From: Perognathus longimembris pacificus
Lineage: Eukaryota > Chordata > Mammalia > Rodentia > Heteromyidae
Length of the DNA: 64,000 bases
Direction: 5' to 3'
Assembly (NCBI RefSeq): GCF_023159225.1
Contig: NC_063167.1
Span: forward strand, 76,057,298 to 76,121,297
Part shown: piece by piece, positions 55,418 through 64,000 of the stretch
How the letters are laid out: every line of letters starts with the position of its first letter
Numbering within the stretch: the first letter of the stretch is position 1
The notes under the pieces: generated by a model
What the model was told of the DNA's origin: nothing
Seen by the model: the letters and a program-made list of their open reading frames with translations, nothing else
Databases searched by the model: none
Program-made: the position numbers and the translations under genes

Positions 55418-55619
55418 TTATAACTATGCTTGTTTATGCTAGACACCACAAGAAATGCTGGATTTTCAGGTCAAGCCTCATTTCTCCCACAAATTCCCAA
55501 AAAGTTCTCCACACATTCTTCTTTCACCTTTACCTTTTCTTTTGCTGTAACAGAAATCTGCCACTTACCTAAGGATGTTACTTCTTTCATCGCAGTCTCT
55601 AAAGTAAAAACTTTTCTCA
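55418..55619. repeat. Local direct duplication, copy 2
   Basis: Same sequence 552 bp downstream, with scattered substitutions and the internal deletion. The spacer 55,129-55,417 is unique. Confidence 0.85.
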
Positions 55620-55747
55620 AATTCCCCAAAACCCAACGTTTTGACACAACCAATACCTCTAATCCATCTGTTTCATCCCTGTCTTACTCCTTGACGGCCT
55701 TTTTCCTTTCTTTTCCTTTTATTTTATTTTGTTGTACATATGTATGT

Positions 55748-56532
55748 ATGTTTTGCCAGTCTTGGGTCTTGAACTCAGGGCCTGAGCACTGTCCCTGGCT
55801 TCTTTTGCTCAAGGCTAGCACTCTGCCACTTGAGCCACAGCGCCACCTCTGGCCGTGTTCTTTATATGTGGTGCTGGGGAATTGAACCCAGGGCTTCATG
55901 AAGCATGCTAGGCAAGCACTCTACCACTAAGCCACATTCATACCCTATGGTATTTATTTTTTAATGTTCTTAAATTTTTCTTTCTTCTCCCTCCTAACCC
56001 TTTCCATAAGTTGCATATTTTATTTTCTACATATTGTTTACTCCTCTTCTACTGCAAAAATTAAAACAGTAACTTTTTTTTTTTTTTTTGCCAGTTCTGG
56101 GGCTTGAACTCAGGGCCTAAGCACCATCCCTGAGTTTCTTTTACTCAAAGCTAGCTCTCTACCACTTGAGCCACAGTGACACCTGTGGCCATTTCTGAAT
56201 ATATGGTATTGAGGAATCAAACACAGGGCTTCATGCATGCAAGGCAAGCATTTTACCACTAAGCCATATTCCCAGCCAACAGTAATTTATTCTTTTCCAA
56301 CCCATACTGTTTTGTGTGTGTGTATGTGTGTTTGGGTTTTTCGTTTTGTTTTGTTGTGCTTTTTTGCTACAAAACTCAGAGACGGAGCACTTTTTTGCTC
56401 AAGGCTGGCACTCTACCATTTTAGCCACAATTCTAGTTCAGCTTTTTCTATTTATGTGGTGCTGAGGAATCAAACCCAGGGCTTCATGCATGCAAGGCAA
56501 GCATTCTACCACTAAACCACATTCCCAGCCCC
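55748..56532 (-). repeat. Three IDL-Geo-type SINEs
   Basis: Reverse copies at 55,748-55,940, 56,072-56,278 and about 56,366-56,532. The last lacks most of its Geo end and is preceded by a GT-rich stretch. Confidence 0.83.
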
Positions 56533-56732
56533 CTCATGCTGTTTTTGAATTCTAAACAAAAAGGACTTAAAAGACACTTGGTATATATTAGCTGTAGAGG
56601 ACAATTTTACTGTGACATTTCAATGTATGTTTACAAGGTATCTTGATTAGAGTCATTATCTATAAATAATTTCCGCAGCTTTCATTGTTAGTTTCATACA
56701 TAAAGTACATTAGCTATATTCAGCTCTTCTCT

Positions 56733-57035
56733 TTTTTTAATTCAATTTTATTGTAAGAGGGGTTACAGTTACATAAGTAAGGTAATGAGTATACTTCTTA
56801 TTCAACTCTTTTTTTTTGGGGGGGGGGGCGAGTCCTGGTGCTTGGACTCAGGGCCTGAGCACTGCCCCTGGTTTCTTTTGTTTTGCTCAAGGCTAGCACT
56901 CTGCCACTTGAGCCACAGTGCCACTTCTGGCTATTTTCCATATACGTGGTGCTGAGGAATTGAACCCAGGGCTTCAGTATACGAGGCAAGCGATCTTGCC
57001 ACTAGGCCATATTCCCAGCCCTCAACTCTTCTTAA
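56733..57035 (-). repeat. L1 3' end with IDL-Geo SINE inserted
   Basis: Antisense L1 end at 56,733-56,808 ('ggggttacagttacataagt'). A reverse SINE at about 56,809-57,019 follows, with 'tcaactctt' repeated on both sides. Confidence 0.75.
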
Positions 57036-57212
57036 TTATAACTAATACTGATATTTAGTAGGAAGGCTAAGTCCTAAATACTGATAGAATGCTCATAAAT
57101 CATTAAGCTTCATAAGTTACCTCCTTGTTTCAAAAAAATCTTACGTAAAGGATGTATTCTCTTTTTCTGTTACTTTTTTTCTTCTGAAACTATAGTTTAT
57201 TAAATGTTTTCA

Positions 57213-57803
57213 CCAGTGCTGGTAGCTCTTGCCTGTAATCCTAGCTACTCAGGAGGCTGAGATCTGAGGATCGTGGCTCAAAGCCATCCCAGGCAGGAAA
57301 GTCATGAGACTCTTGTCTTCAATTGACCACCAGAAAAATCAAAAGTGGCACTGTGTAGCCAAAGTGTAGGTCAAAGTGTAGCTCAAAGTGGCAAAGTGTA
57401 GCCAGCCTTCAGCATAAAAGCTCAGGGACAGCGCCTACATCCTGAGTTCAAGTCCCAAGACCAACCAGAAAAAAATATTTTTTTCTCCCAGAGTATTAAA
57501 GTTAAAATATAAAATACACCTGTATATGCCCCCTTGGATCTGATTTGAATTAAAGTATTTTTTAGATAGGAACCAGGTGTCTGTGGCTTACACATGTAAT
57601 CCTAGCTACTCGAGAGGCAGAGATCTAAGGATCAAGATTTGAAGCCAGCCCAGGCAGAAAAGTCTATGAGACTCTTATCTCTAATTAGCCACCAAAAAGC
57701 CAGCATTGGAGCTATGGCTCATGTGGTAAAATGGTAGCCTCAACCGAAAAAGCTCAGGGACAGTGTCTAGCCATGAGTTCAAGCCTCAGGATAGCACAAA
57801 TAC
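57213..57803 (+). repeat. Two B1-like/Geo chimeric SINEs
   Basis: Copies at 57,213-57,466 (with a small internal tandem duplication of 'aagtgtag' units near 57,360-57,400) and 57,573-57,803. Confidence 0.82.
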
Positions 57804-57941
57804 AAATATTTACTTTAAGATTCTGATTACACATTTTGTTGATATTTACCCTCATATGTTACAGACTTTATCTAGTCAGAGATGTTTTACATTTTTCACA
57901 TTATTTATTCTATTCTATTCTACTTATTGTTTTTTAATTAG

Positions 57942-58105
57942 ACAAGTAAAACTTGAGATGGATCAGTACAAAGAAGAGCTATGTAAAATGGAAAAAGAAA
58001 CAATGCATCTGAAACGAGATGGAGAAAACAAAGCAATGCATCTTTCTCAATTAGATATGATCTTAGATCAGACAAAGACAGAGCTAGAAAAGAAAACAAA
58101 TGCTG
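57942..58105 (+). CDS. CCDC18: CCDC18 exon 20
   Basis: 164 nt completing Arg868, encoding [48 protein letters not shown] and one base of Val923. Acceptor 'tttaattag', donor 'GCT G|gtaagc'. A short (TTCTA)n stretch precedes the pyrimidine tract. Confidence 0.94.
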
Positions 58106-58166
58106 GTAAGCACCTGTTAGCTGAGTTCAGTTGCTTGTGTATTTGTGTTTAAGAAGTAGAATTAAG

Positions 58167-58367
58167 GGGCTGGGGATATGGCCTAGTGGCAAGAGTGCCT
58201 GCCTCATATACATGAGGCCCTGGGTTTGATTCCCCAGCACCACATATACAGAAAATGGCCAGAAGGGGCACTGTGGCTCAAGTGGCAGAGTGCTAGCCTT
58301 GAGCAAAAAGAAGCCAGGGACAGTGCTCAGGCCCTGAGTCCAAGCCCCAGGACTGGCAAAAAAAAAA
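58167..58367 (+). repeat. IDL-Geo-type SINE with perfect 16-bp TSD
   Basis: TSD 'aagaagtagaattaag' at 58,151-58,166 and 58,368-58,383; inserted 61 bp after the exon 20 donor. Confidence 0.95.
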
Positions 58368-58467
58368 AAGAAGTAGAATTAAGTGACTGAAATTGAGGTG
58401 TTGGGGCTGGAAGGCACAAAGAATGTTAACTCTAATTGTAATTATTTACAAAGCTCTTTTTTGTTAT

Positions 58468-58969
58468 GGAACTTTTTTTTTGGGGGGGGGGCAGTCTTGG
58501 GCCTTGGACTCAGGGCCTGAGCACTGTCCCTGGCTTCTTTTTGCTCAAAGCTAGCACCCTGCCACTAGAGCCACAGCGCCACTTCTGGCCGTGTTCTTTA
58601 TATGTGGTGCTGAGGAATCGAACCCAGGGCTTCATGTATACGAGGCAAGCGCTCTTGCCACTAGGTCATATTCCCAGCCCCATGGAACATTTTATTTTAC
58701 TCTTTTTTCTACATTTCTTATTTGCACCAATAAGCATCAAAGGGGGTTTTATTTTGAAAAGTCTTTTTTTTTTTTTTGCCAGTCCTGGGGCTTGAACTCA
58801 GGGCCTGAGCACTGTCCTTTGCTTCTTTTTGCTCAAGGCTAGCACTCTGCCAACTTGAGCCACAGCACCACTTCTGGCCTTTTCTATATATGTGGTGCTG
58901 AGGAATTGAACCTAGGGCTTCATGTATGCGAGGCAAGCACCCTTGCCAGTAGGCCATATTCCCAGCCCT
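58468..58969 (-). repeat. Two IDL-Geo-type SINEs
   Basis: Reverse copies 58,468-58,681 (flanks 'atggaac') and 58,763-58,969 (flanks 'tgaaaagtctt'); the second ends 61 bp before exon 21. Confidence 0.9.
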
Positions 58970-59030
58970 GAAAAGTCTTAATAACTAATGGTTTATATGT
59001 AATTCTAAATTTATACTTTCCTCTTAATAG

Positions 59031-59244
59031 TGAAAGAGTTAGAAAAGTTACAACACCACACTGAAACTGAACTAACAGAAACCCTGCAGAAACGGGAAGC
59101 ATTGGAGAATGAACTACACAATGCTCATGGAGAATTAAAAAGTACTCTAAGACAACTGCAGGAATTGAGAGATGTACTGCAGAAGGCCCAGTTATCATTG
59201 GAGGAAAAATATACTACTATAAAGGATCTAACAGCTGAACTTAG
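59031..59244 (+). CDS. CCDC18: CCDC18 exon 21
   Basis: 214 nt completing Val923, encoding [39 protein letters not shown] and [20 protein letters not shown], plus two bases of Arg994. Acceptor 'tcttaatag', donor 'CTT AG|gtaagc'. Continuous coiled coil. Confidence 0.95.
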
Positions 59245-60190
59245 GTAAGCTAAATAATACAAAATGATTTCACAATTACAAGTATTATTTTATTTTCTAT
59301 GAATCCTTGGATCATACAGTAAAGTTTGTTGATTTCTACCTGTCCACACTTCTTAGTTGCCTTTAGCTCACTGTGGCTCATTATAGTTTTCCCATCCCAT
59401 GTTCCATCTAACTGAGTCAGTTATTACTATTGGTTAATAATTCTACCCTAAGTCTTTGGACCATTTTACCCTGATCTAAAAAAAAAACCACAACCAAAAC
59501 ATTGTTATTCTTTGTATTAAACCCATCTTTTAAGCCAGGACTATATAGGAGATTTCACATATAATCTCACCTGCTTCCCTTAAAACAAACCTACTGGATA
59601 TGTTTCATTACCTTTTTATAGTTGAAAAGATTCAAGCTTAAGAAACCTACGTAAAGTGCCCAAAGTAATATTTTAAATGTAGAGTGCAGAGAACAGTTTA
59701 ACAGTTAAACAAGTCAGTCCAGCTCTGAAATGTGAATTTTTAGGTTAGCAGTGATAACGAAATTCTATATCACTAGTGAGTGAAAATGGAGAACTAGACC
59801 AGAGCTAGAGTATTCCCATAGGTCCAGAAAAGAAAAACAGTTACAACTGAAGGGTAAAATGTAAAATAAAGAATATGATAAAGAACACAAAAATGTCCTA
59901 GAAAGTTAGATGCTATATCCCTGGATTCAGTATAGGAGGACCCCCTTCTCTATCCATGAACCCACACTTGGTTAATTTAAATACTATGTGTTAGGTATTT
60001 CCAAACCTATTTCTCCTTACACTCCAGATTCAATATATGTCTACAACAGTTTTCTCCACATGGATATTTTAGGAGGCATTTCAAACTAAGCTGAAACACA
60101 AACTCATTTCCTTATAACTTTGACCCTTCGCTATATTAGTATCAGATAATGTTTAAGGCAGAAATTATTTTTGTTGTTATCTCATTCCAT
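59245..60190. other. Intron 21, unique part
   Basis: About 950 bp without recognised repeat or exon, the longest repeat-free intron stretch in the right half. Confidence 0.5.
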
Positions 60191-60614
60191 CTCTTTTTTT
60201 TTTTTTTCTGGCCAGTCCTGGGCTTTGAACTCCGGGCCTAAGCACTGTCCCTGGCTTCTTTTTGCTCAAGGCTAGCACTCTGCCACTTGAGCCACAGCAC
60301 CACTTCTGGCCGTTTTCTACATAGGTGATGCTGAGGAATCGAACCTAGGGCTTCATGTATAGGAGCCAAGCACTCTTGCCACAAGGCCATATTCCCAGCC
60401 CCTCCATCTCTTTTTTTTTTTGGCCAGTCCTGGGGCCTGGACTCAGGGCCTGAGACCTGTCCCTGGCTTCTTTTTGCTCAAGGCTAGCACTCCGCCACTT
60501 GAGCCACAGCACCACTTCTGGCCATTTTCTGTATATGTGGTGCTGGGGAATTGAACCCAGGGCCTCATGTATACCAGGCAACTACTCTTGCCACTAGGCC
60601 ATATCCCCAGCCCC
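60191..60614 (-). repeat. Two IDL-Geo SINEs stacked at one target
   Basis: Copies 60,191-60,403 and 60,411-60,614; the target 'ccatctcttttttttt' occurs before, between and after them. Confidence 0.9.
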
Positions 60615-60699
60615 CCATCTCTTTTTTTTTTTAATGTAGTTTATTAGCAGGTGTGATCAAACTTATTTCCAAAACATATTCTACCATCTAACATCCACT

Positions 60700-61256
60700 A
60701 ATAGCTGAGTACCAGTACCTCATGCCCATAATCCCATCTACTCTGTAAACTGAGATCTTAGGATCACAGTTTGAAGCAAGGCCTGGCTGAAAAGTCTATT
60801 AAGACTTTTTATGGGTCTTTGTTTGTTTGTTTTGCCAGTCCTTGGGCTTGAACTCAGGGCCTGGACACTGTCCCTGAGCTTCTTTTGCTCAAGGACTAGC
60901 ATACTGCCAGTTAAGCCACAGTGCCTCTTTTGGCTTTTTCTGTATATATGGTGCTGAGGAATTGAACCCAGGGCTTCATGCATGCTAGGCAAACACTCTA
61001 CCACGAGGCCACATTCCCAGCCCCCTTAGAAGTTGTTGTTTTTTTTTTTTTCTTGTTTTGTTTTTTGCCAGTCCTGGGGCTTGCACTCAGGGCCTGAGCA
61101 CTGTCCCTGGCTTCTTTTTGCTCAAGGCTACCACACTGCCAGTTAAGCCACAGTGCCTCTTTTGGCTTTTTCTGTATATGTGGTGCTAAGGAATAGAACT
61201 CTGGACTTCACGTACACAAGGCAAGCATTCTACCAGTAGGCCACATGCCCAGCCCC
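60700..61256. repeat. Truncated B1-like SINE and two IDL-Geo SINEs
   Basis: Plus B1-like half at about 60,702-60,815, reverse IDL-Geo at 60,822-61,022 and reverse IDL-Geo at 61,034-61,256. 'cttagaagtt' and 'cttaagaagtt' bracket the last. Confidence 0.83.
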
Positions 61257-61562
61257 CTTAAGAAGTTTTCTTTAGAATTGCTTTCCTATGGTTTTTAGAG
61301 AGTGGAGTGTTGCTTGATGGTAGAGCTACATTAGGTCCCAGGCTCAATTCCTCGCTGAACAACAAAAAGTAAATAAATGAAAATAAAAGAATATGAGCTC
61401 AAGGGTAGTGATAGGAGGGGTGGGGGGAATGAGAGAGAAAGAGGGAACATATGATATTAAACAAAAGGAAAGAAATGTACATATCACCTGATCTGGAAGA
61501 AATGGTTTTATTGTTAAAGTTCATAGAGTTCATCGGATTTGTAGATTAGAATGATGATTTTC

Positions 61563-61605
61563 GGGCTGGGAATATGGCCTAGTGGCAAGAGTGCTTGCCT
61601 CATAA
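61563..61605 (+). repeat. 43-bp 3'-truncated IDL fragment with TSD
   Basis: Only the first 40 or so bases of the ID-like half, without Geo or A tail. Flanked by 'aatgatgattttc' (61,550-61,562) and 'aatgataattttc' (61,606-61,618). Confidence 0.8.
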
Positions 61606-61648
61606 AATGATAATTTTCATCATTGTGAAGATTATAATGTGTACTCTG

Positions 61649-61735
61649 GGGGCTGGAGATTCAGCTCAGCAGAAGAGCACTTGCCTGGCAAGTGCAAGAT
61701 CCTGAGTTCAGTCCTCAGCTCTGGGGGAAAAAAAA
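61649..61735 (+). repeat. ID element monomer with TSD
   Basis: Classical ID-type sequence ('ttcagctcagcagaagagca', 'gcctggcaagtgcaagatcc') with A tail and no Geo half. TSD 'aatgtgtact' at 61,636-61,645 and 61,736-61,745. Confidence 0.9.
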
Positions 61736-61799
61736 AATGTGTACTGTGAAATATATGTAGTTACTTAAGCTTAATTTTAAAAAAGAATATTAGTAGCTA

Positions 61800-62060
61800 T
61801 CCATGGTGGTATACACCTGTAATCTCAGTATTTAGAAGTTTAAGGGAAGACAACCTTGAGTTTCAGGGCAGTTTAGGCAACAGTAAGTCTTAGGCCAATG
61901 TAGGCACATAGCAAGACCCTGACTACAAACAAAACATTGAATCAAATCCTCATTAGAAATAGAGTGGTTGGGGCTGGGATTTACTCAGGTAGAGCACTGC
62001 TTAACAACTTTCAGCTTTGTATTCAGTCTTCACTATTACAGAAAGAGACAACCAATAAGC
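61800..62060 (+). repeat. B1-like monomer and ID-like remnant
   Basis: 'catggtggtatacacctgta' starts a B1-type unit to about 61,930, which includes a 'gcaagaccctgact' end. A degenerate ID-like unit follows at 61,965-62,050. Confidence 0.65.
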
Positions 62061-62215
62061 AATAATAACACACAATGTAATTTAAATATGGTAATTGAAC
62101 TATAGATACCAGATAAATACCTCTTCTAGTATAATACAATCACAGCTATTATATTAAAAATGATTTTCAAGTAATCCCTTGATCTGTCTAAAAAAATACA
62201 GTTTAAAAAAAATTC

Positions 62216-62790
62216 TGGGCTGGGAATGTGGCTTAGTGATAGAGTGCTTGCTGGCATGCATGAAGCCCTAGGTTCAATTCCTCAGTACCATATAAATAGA
62301 AAAAGCTGGAAGTGGCACTGTGGCTCAAGTGGTAGAGTGTTGGCCTTGAGCAAAAAGAAGCCAGGGACAGTGCTCAGGCCCTGAGTCCAAGCCCCAGGAC
62401 TGGGGGAAAAAAATTTTTTTTTGAACGTTGGTGGCTCATGCCTATAGTCCTAGCTACTCAGAAGGCTAAGATCTGGTTGGGTTTTTTTTTTTAACTGTAT
62501 TTTTTTGTCTTCTCTTTTTTGGTACTGGGGATCGAACCCAGGACGTTGCACTTGCTAGGCAAGCACTTTGCCACTGAACTACATCCCAGCCCCAGAAGGC
62601 TAAGATCTGAGGATCACAGTTCAAAGCCAGCGCAGACAGGAAAGTCCATGAGACTCTTATCTCTAGTTAACCACCAGAAAACTGGAAGTGACACTGTGGA
62701 TCAAAGTGGTAGAGTGCTAGCCTGGAGCAAAAAGCTCAGGGACAGCATCCAGGCCTTGAGTTCAAGCCCCACAACTGCCACACAAAAAAA
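62216..62790 (+). repeat. IDL-Geo SINE, then B1-like/Geo SINE with ID monomer nested in antisense
   Basis: Dimer at 62,216-62,414. Chimera host at 62,427-62,476 and 62,594-62,790. An ID monomer on the minus strand at about 62,477-62,593 has a long A-rich tail. The host string 'agaaggctaagatctg' is duplicated around it. Confidence 0.88.
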
Positions 62791-62875
62791 GAAAAAATAC
62801 ATTGATTCAATCCTAGCACTATGGGAGTGATTTAATAACCTATCTAAATAATCAGTAGTACAGTTTAACTTTTTT

Positions 62876-63134
62876 TTAAAATGCGTTTTTGTCACTTGTA
62901 CATATAGGGTGTAGAGGTTTTTTTTGTTTGTTTGTTTTTTTTGCCAGTCCTGGGCCTTGAACTCAGGGCCTGAGCACTGTCCCTGGCTTCTTTTTCCTCA
63001 AGGCTAGCACTCTGCCACTTGAGCCACAGCGCCACTTCTGGCCGTTTTCTGTATATGTGGTGCTGGGGAATCGAACCCAGGGCCTCATGTATACAAGGCA
63101 AGCACTTTTGCCACTAGGCCATATCCCCAGCCCC
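62876..63134 (-). repeat. IDL-Geo SINE with apparent 3' transduced sequence
   Basis: SINE body at 62,939-63,134. Beyond its tail, 62,878-62,938 is non-SINE sequence, yet the TSD 'acagtttaactttttt' lies outside it (62,860-62,875 and 63,135-63,150). The extra piece therefore belongs to the insertion. Confidence 0.8.
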
Positions 63135-63319
63135 ACAGTTTAACTTTTTTGTGTCAGTCACTTTCTTCATATATTGTGTCTTTGAGTCCTTTAAATTTGT
63201 GGTAACTATACATTTTATTACATTTAATTTATTGGAAAAGTAATGTCATTTTTATAAGTGTTCAAAACACTAGTATTGTTCCTATCTGCTTTGGTCTTTT
63301 TTTCTTTAATAATTTGCAG

Positions 63320-63419
63320 AGAATGCAAGATGGAGGTTGAAGACAAAAAGCAAGAACTCCTTGAAATGGATCAAGCCCTCAAGGAGAGAAATTGGGAGCT
63401 AAAGCAAAGAGCAGCTCAG
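63320..63419 (+). CDS. CCDC18: CCDC18 exon 22 (last exon in window)
   Basis: 100 nt completing Arg994 and encoding [20 protein letters not shown] then [13 protein letters not shown] to residue 1,027. Acceptor 'aatttgcag'. The donor 'CAG|gttgat' is weak; it is preferred because the read-through VDFLNY does not match the known protein and soon meets a stop. Confidence 0.88.
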
Positions 63420-63597
63420 GTTGATTTTCTTAATTACATTTTATTGACATTTTCTGTTAATATATAATTATACAAGGTTTCAGAAGTCACTAATGTTTTG
63501 TAAAATAGGTATTTTATAGTATATTTCTTTTTACTTGCACATGAATCGTTTTAAATTATAAATATACATCTAATTTTTTATGGTTTTGTCTAGTAGT

Positions 63598-64000
63598 TGG
63601 TTTTTTTGTTTGTTTGTACAGTACTGGGGTTTGAATTCAGGACCCTGAAGTTTGCTGAGAATTGTTCTACCACTTGAGCCATACTTCTAGTCCTGTTTGT
63701 TCTACTTGTTTTTGTTTGTTTGTGTCAGTCCTGGGGCTTGAGCTCAGGGCCTGGGCCCTGTCCCTGAGATTTTGTGCTCAAGGCTAGTGCTTTACCACTC
63801 AAGCTACTGCTCTACTTCTGGCTTTTTGGTAGTTGATTGGAGATCAGATTATCATGGACTTTTCTGACCTAACTGCCTTCTGTCATCATCAGATCTAGCT
63901 TCCTGAATAGCTAGAATGACAGGTGTGAGCCACTGGCATGGCTACTCCAGTTCTTTTTTAGATAGGATCTCATGCTTTTTGCCTACACCTCTTGAATACT
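63598..64000 (-). repeat. ID-like monomer and B1-like/Geo SINE at right edge
   Basis: ID-like reverse unit at 63,598-63,695, reverse chimera at 63,725-63,945, and the start of another old repeat ('gataggatctcatgc') cut by the window end. Confidence 0.7.

Larger units (their letters stand above)
11400..64000 (+). other. CCDC18: CCDC18 gene, exons 1-22 of a longer gene
   Basis: CCDC18 (coiled-coil domain containing 18) encodes a long, almost wholly alpha-helical coiled-coil protein of about 1,450 residues in human. It has been reported as a component of centriolar satellites; its molecular role is poorly defined. The 21 coding exons here join in one frame to 1,027 residues, about 70% of the human length. 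They begin [19 protein letters not shown] and end WELKQRAAQ, and match the human protein throughout as I recall it. After a short Ser/Asn-rich N terminus (about residues 1-105), nearly all remaining exons encode Glu/Lys/Leu/Gln-rich heptads. Exon phases are all consistent and no internal stop or frameshift occurs, so the gene looks intact. Remaining C-terminal exons and the poly-A site lie right of the window. Confidence 0.95.

Noticed and set aside
54900..55885. Processed pseudogene or new gene from the two similar open frames starting MLDTTRNAGFSGQ.
   Set aside because: The similarity comes from a direct DNA duplication. The frames diverge after the indel and one runs into a SINE; no known protein is recognised.
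1..64000. A novel multi-gene biological system.
   Set aside because: Only two well-known mammalian genes and interspersed repeats are present; nothing suggests an undescribed gene cluster.

Overview
This window is a piece of a mammalian nuclear chromosome, almost certainly from a rodent. Two multi-exon genes with GT-AG or GC-AG introns, a CpG-island promoter and roughly one hundred short SINEs make up the sequence. The dominant SINE is a two-part element: a left half like the rodent ID (tRNA-Ala-like) element, and a right half that begins near 'agtggcgctgtggctc' and ends with an A tail. This matches the IDL-Geo dimeric SINE known from kangaroo rats, pocket mice and pocket gophers. I therefore place the sequence in the rodent superfamily Geomyoidea, probably Heteromyidae; I cannot name the species.

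Layout. Positions 1 to about 11,100 hold the 5' part of TMED5 on the minus strand: coding exon 1 at 10,835-11,023, exon 2 at 3,106-3,203, and the rest of the gene off the left edge. Positions of about 10,500-11,650 are a CpG island acting as a shared bidirectional promoter, with GC boxes, a CCAAT box and two ZNF143-like sites. From there to the right edge lies CCDC18 on the plus strand. It has a non-coding exon 1 ending at 11,622 and 21 coding exons between 14,390 and 63,419. Joined, they give 3,081 nt (1,027 codons) with no frame break; the C-terminal part lies beyond the window. The head-to-head TMED5/CCDC18 order is the same as in human 1p22.

The gene products are not known to work together. 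TMED5 is a p24-family cargo receptor of the early secretory pathway. CCDC18 is a long coiled-coil protein linked to centriolar satellites. They share only the promoter region.

The introns are mostly repeats: IDL-Geo dimers on both strands, older chimeric SINEs with a B1-like left half and the same right half, ID monomers, three antisense L1 3' ends, and microsatellites. SINEs are repeatedly nested or stacked at one target site, with readable target-site duplications (TSDs). No CRISPR, operon, toxin, virus or other unusual system was seen. The most interesting points are two GC-AG introns in CCDC18, a NAGNAG acceptor, a start-codon context that spans a splice junction, paired ZNF143 motifs, a SINE with apparent 3' transduction, serial SINE insertions and a local duplication near 55 kb.
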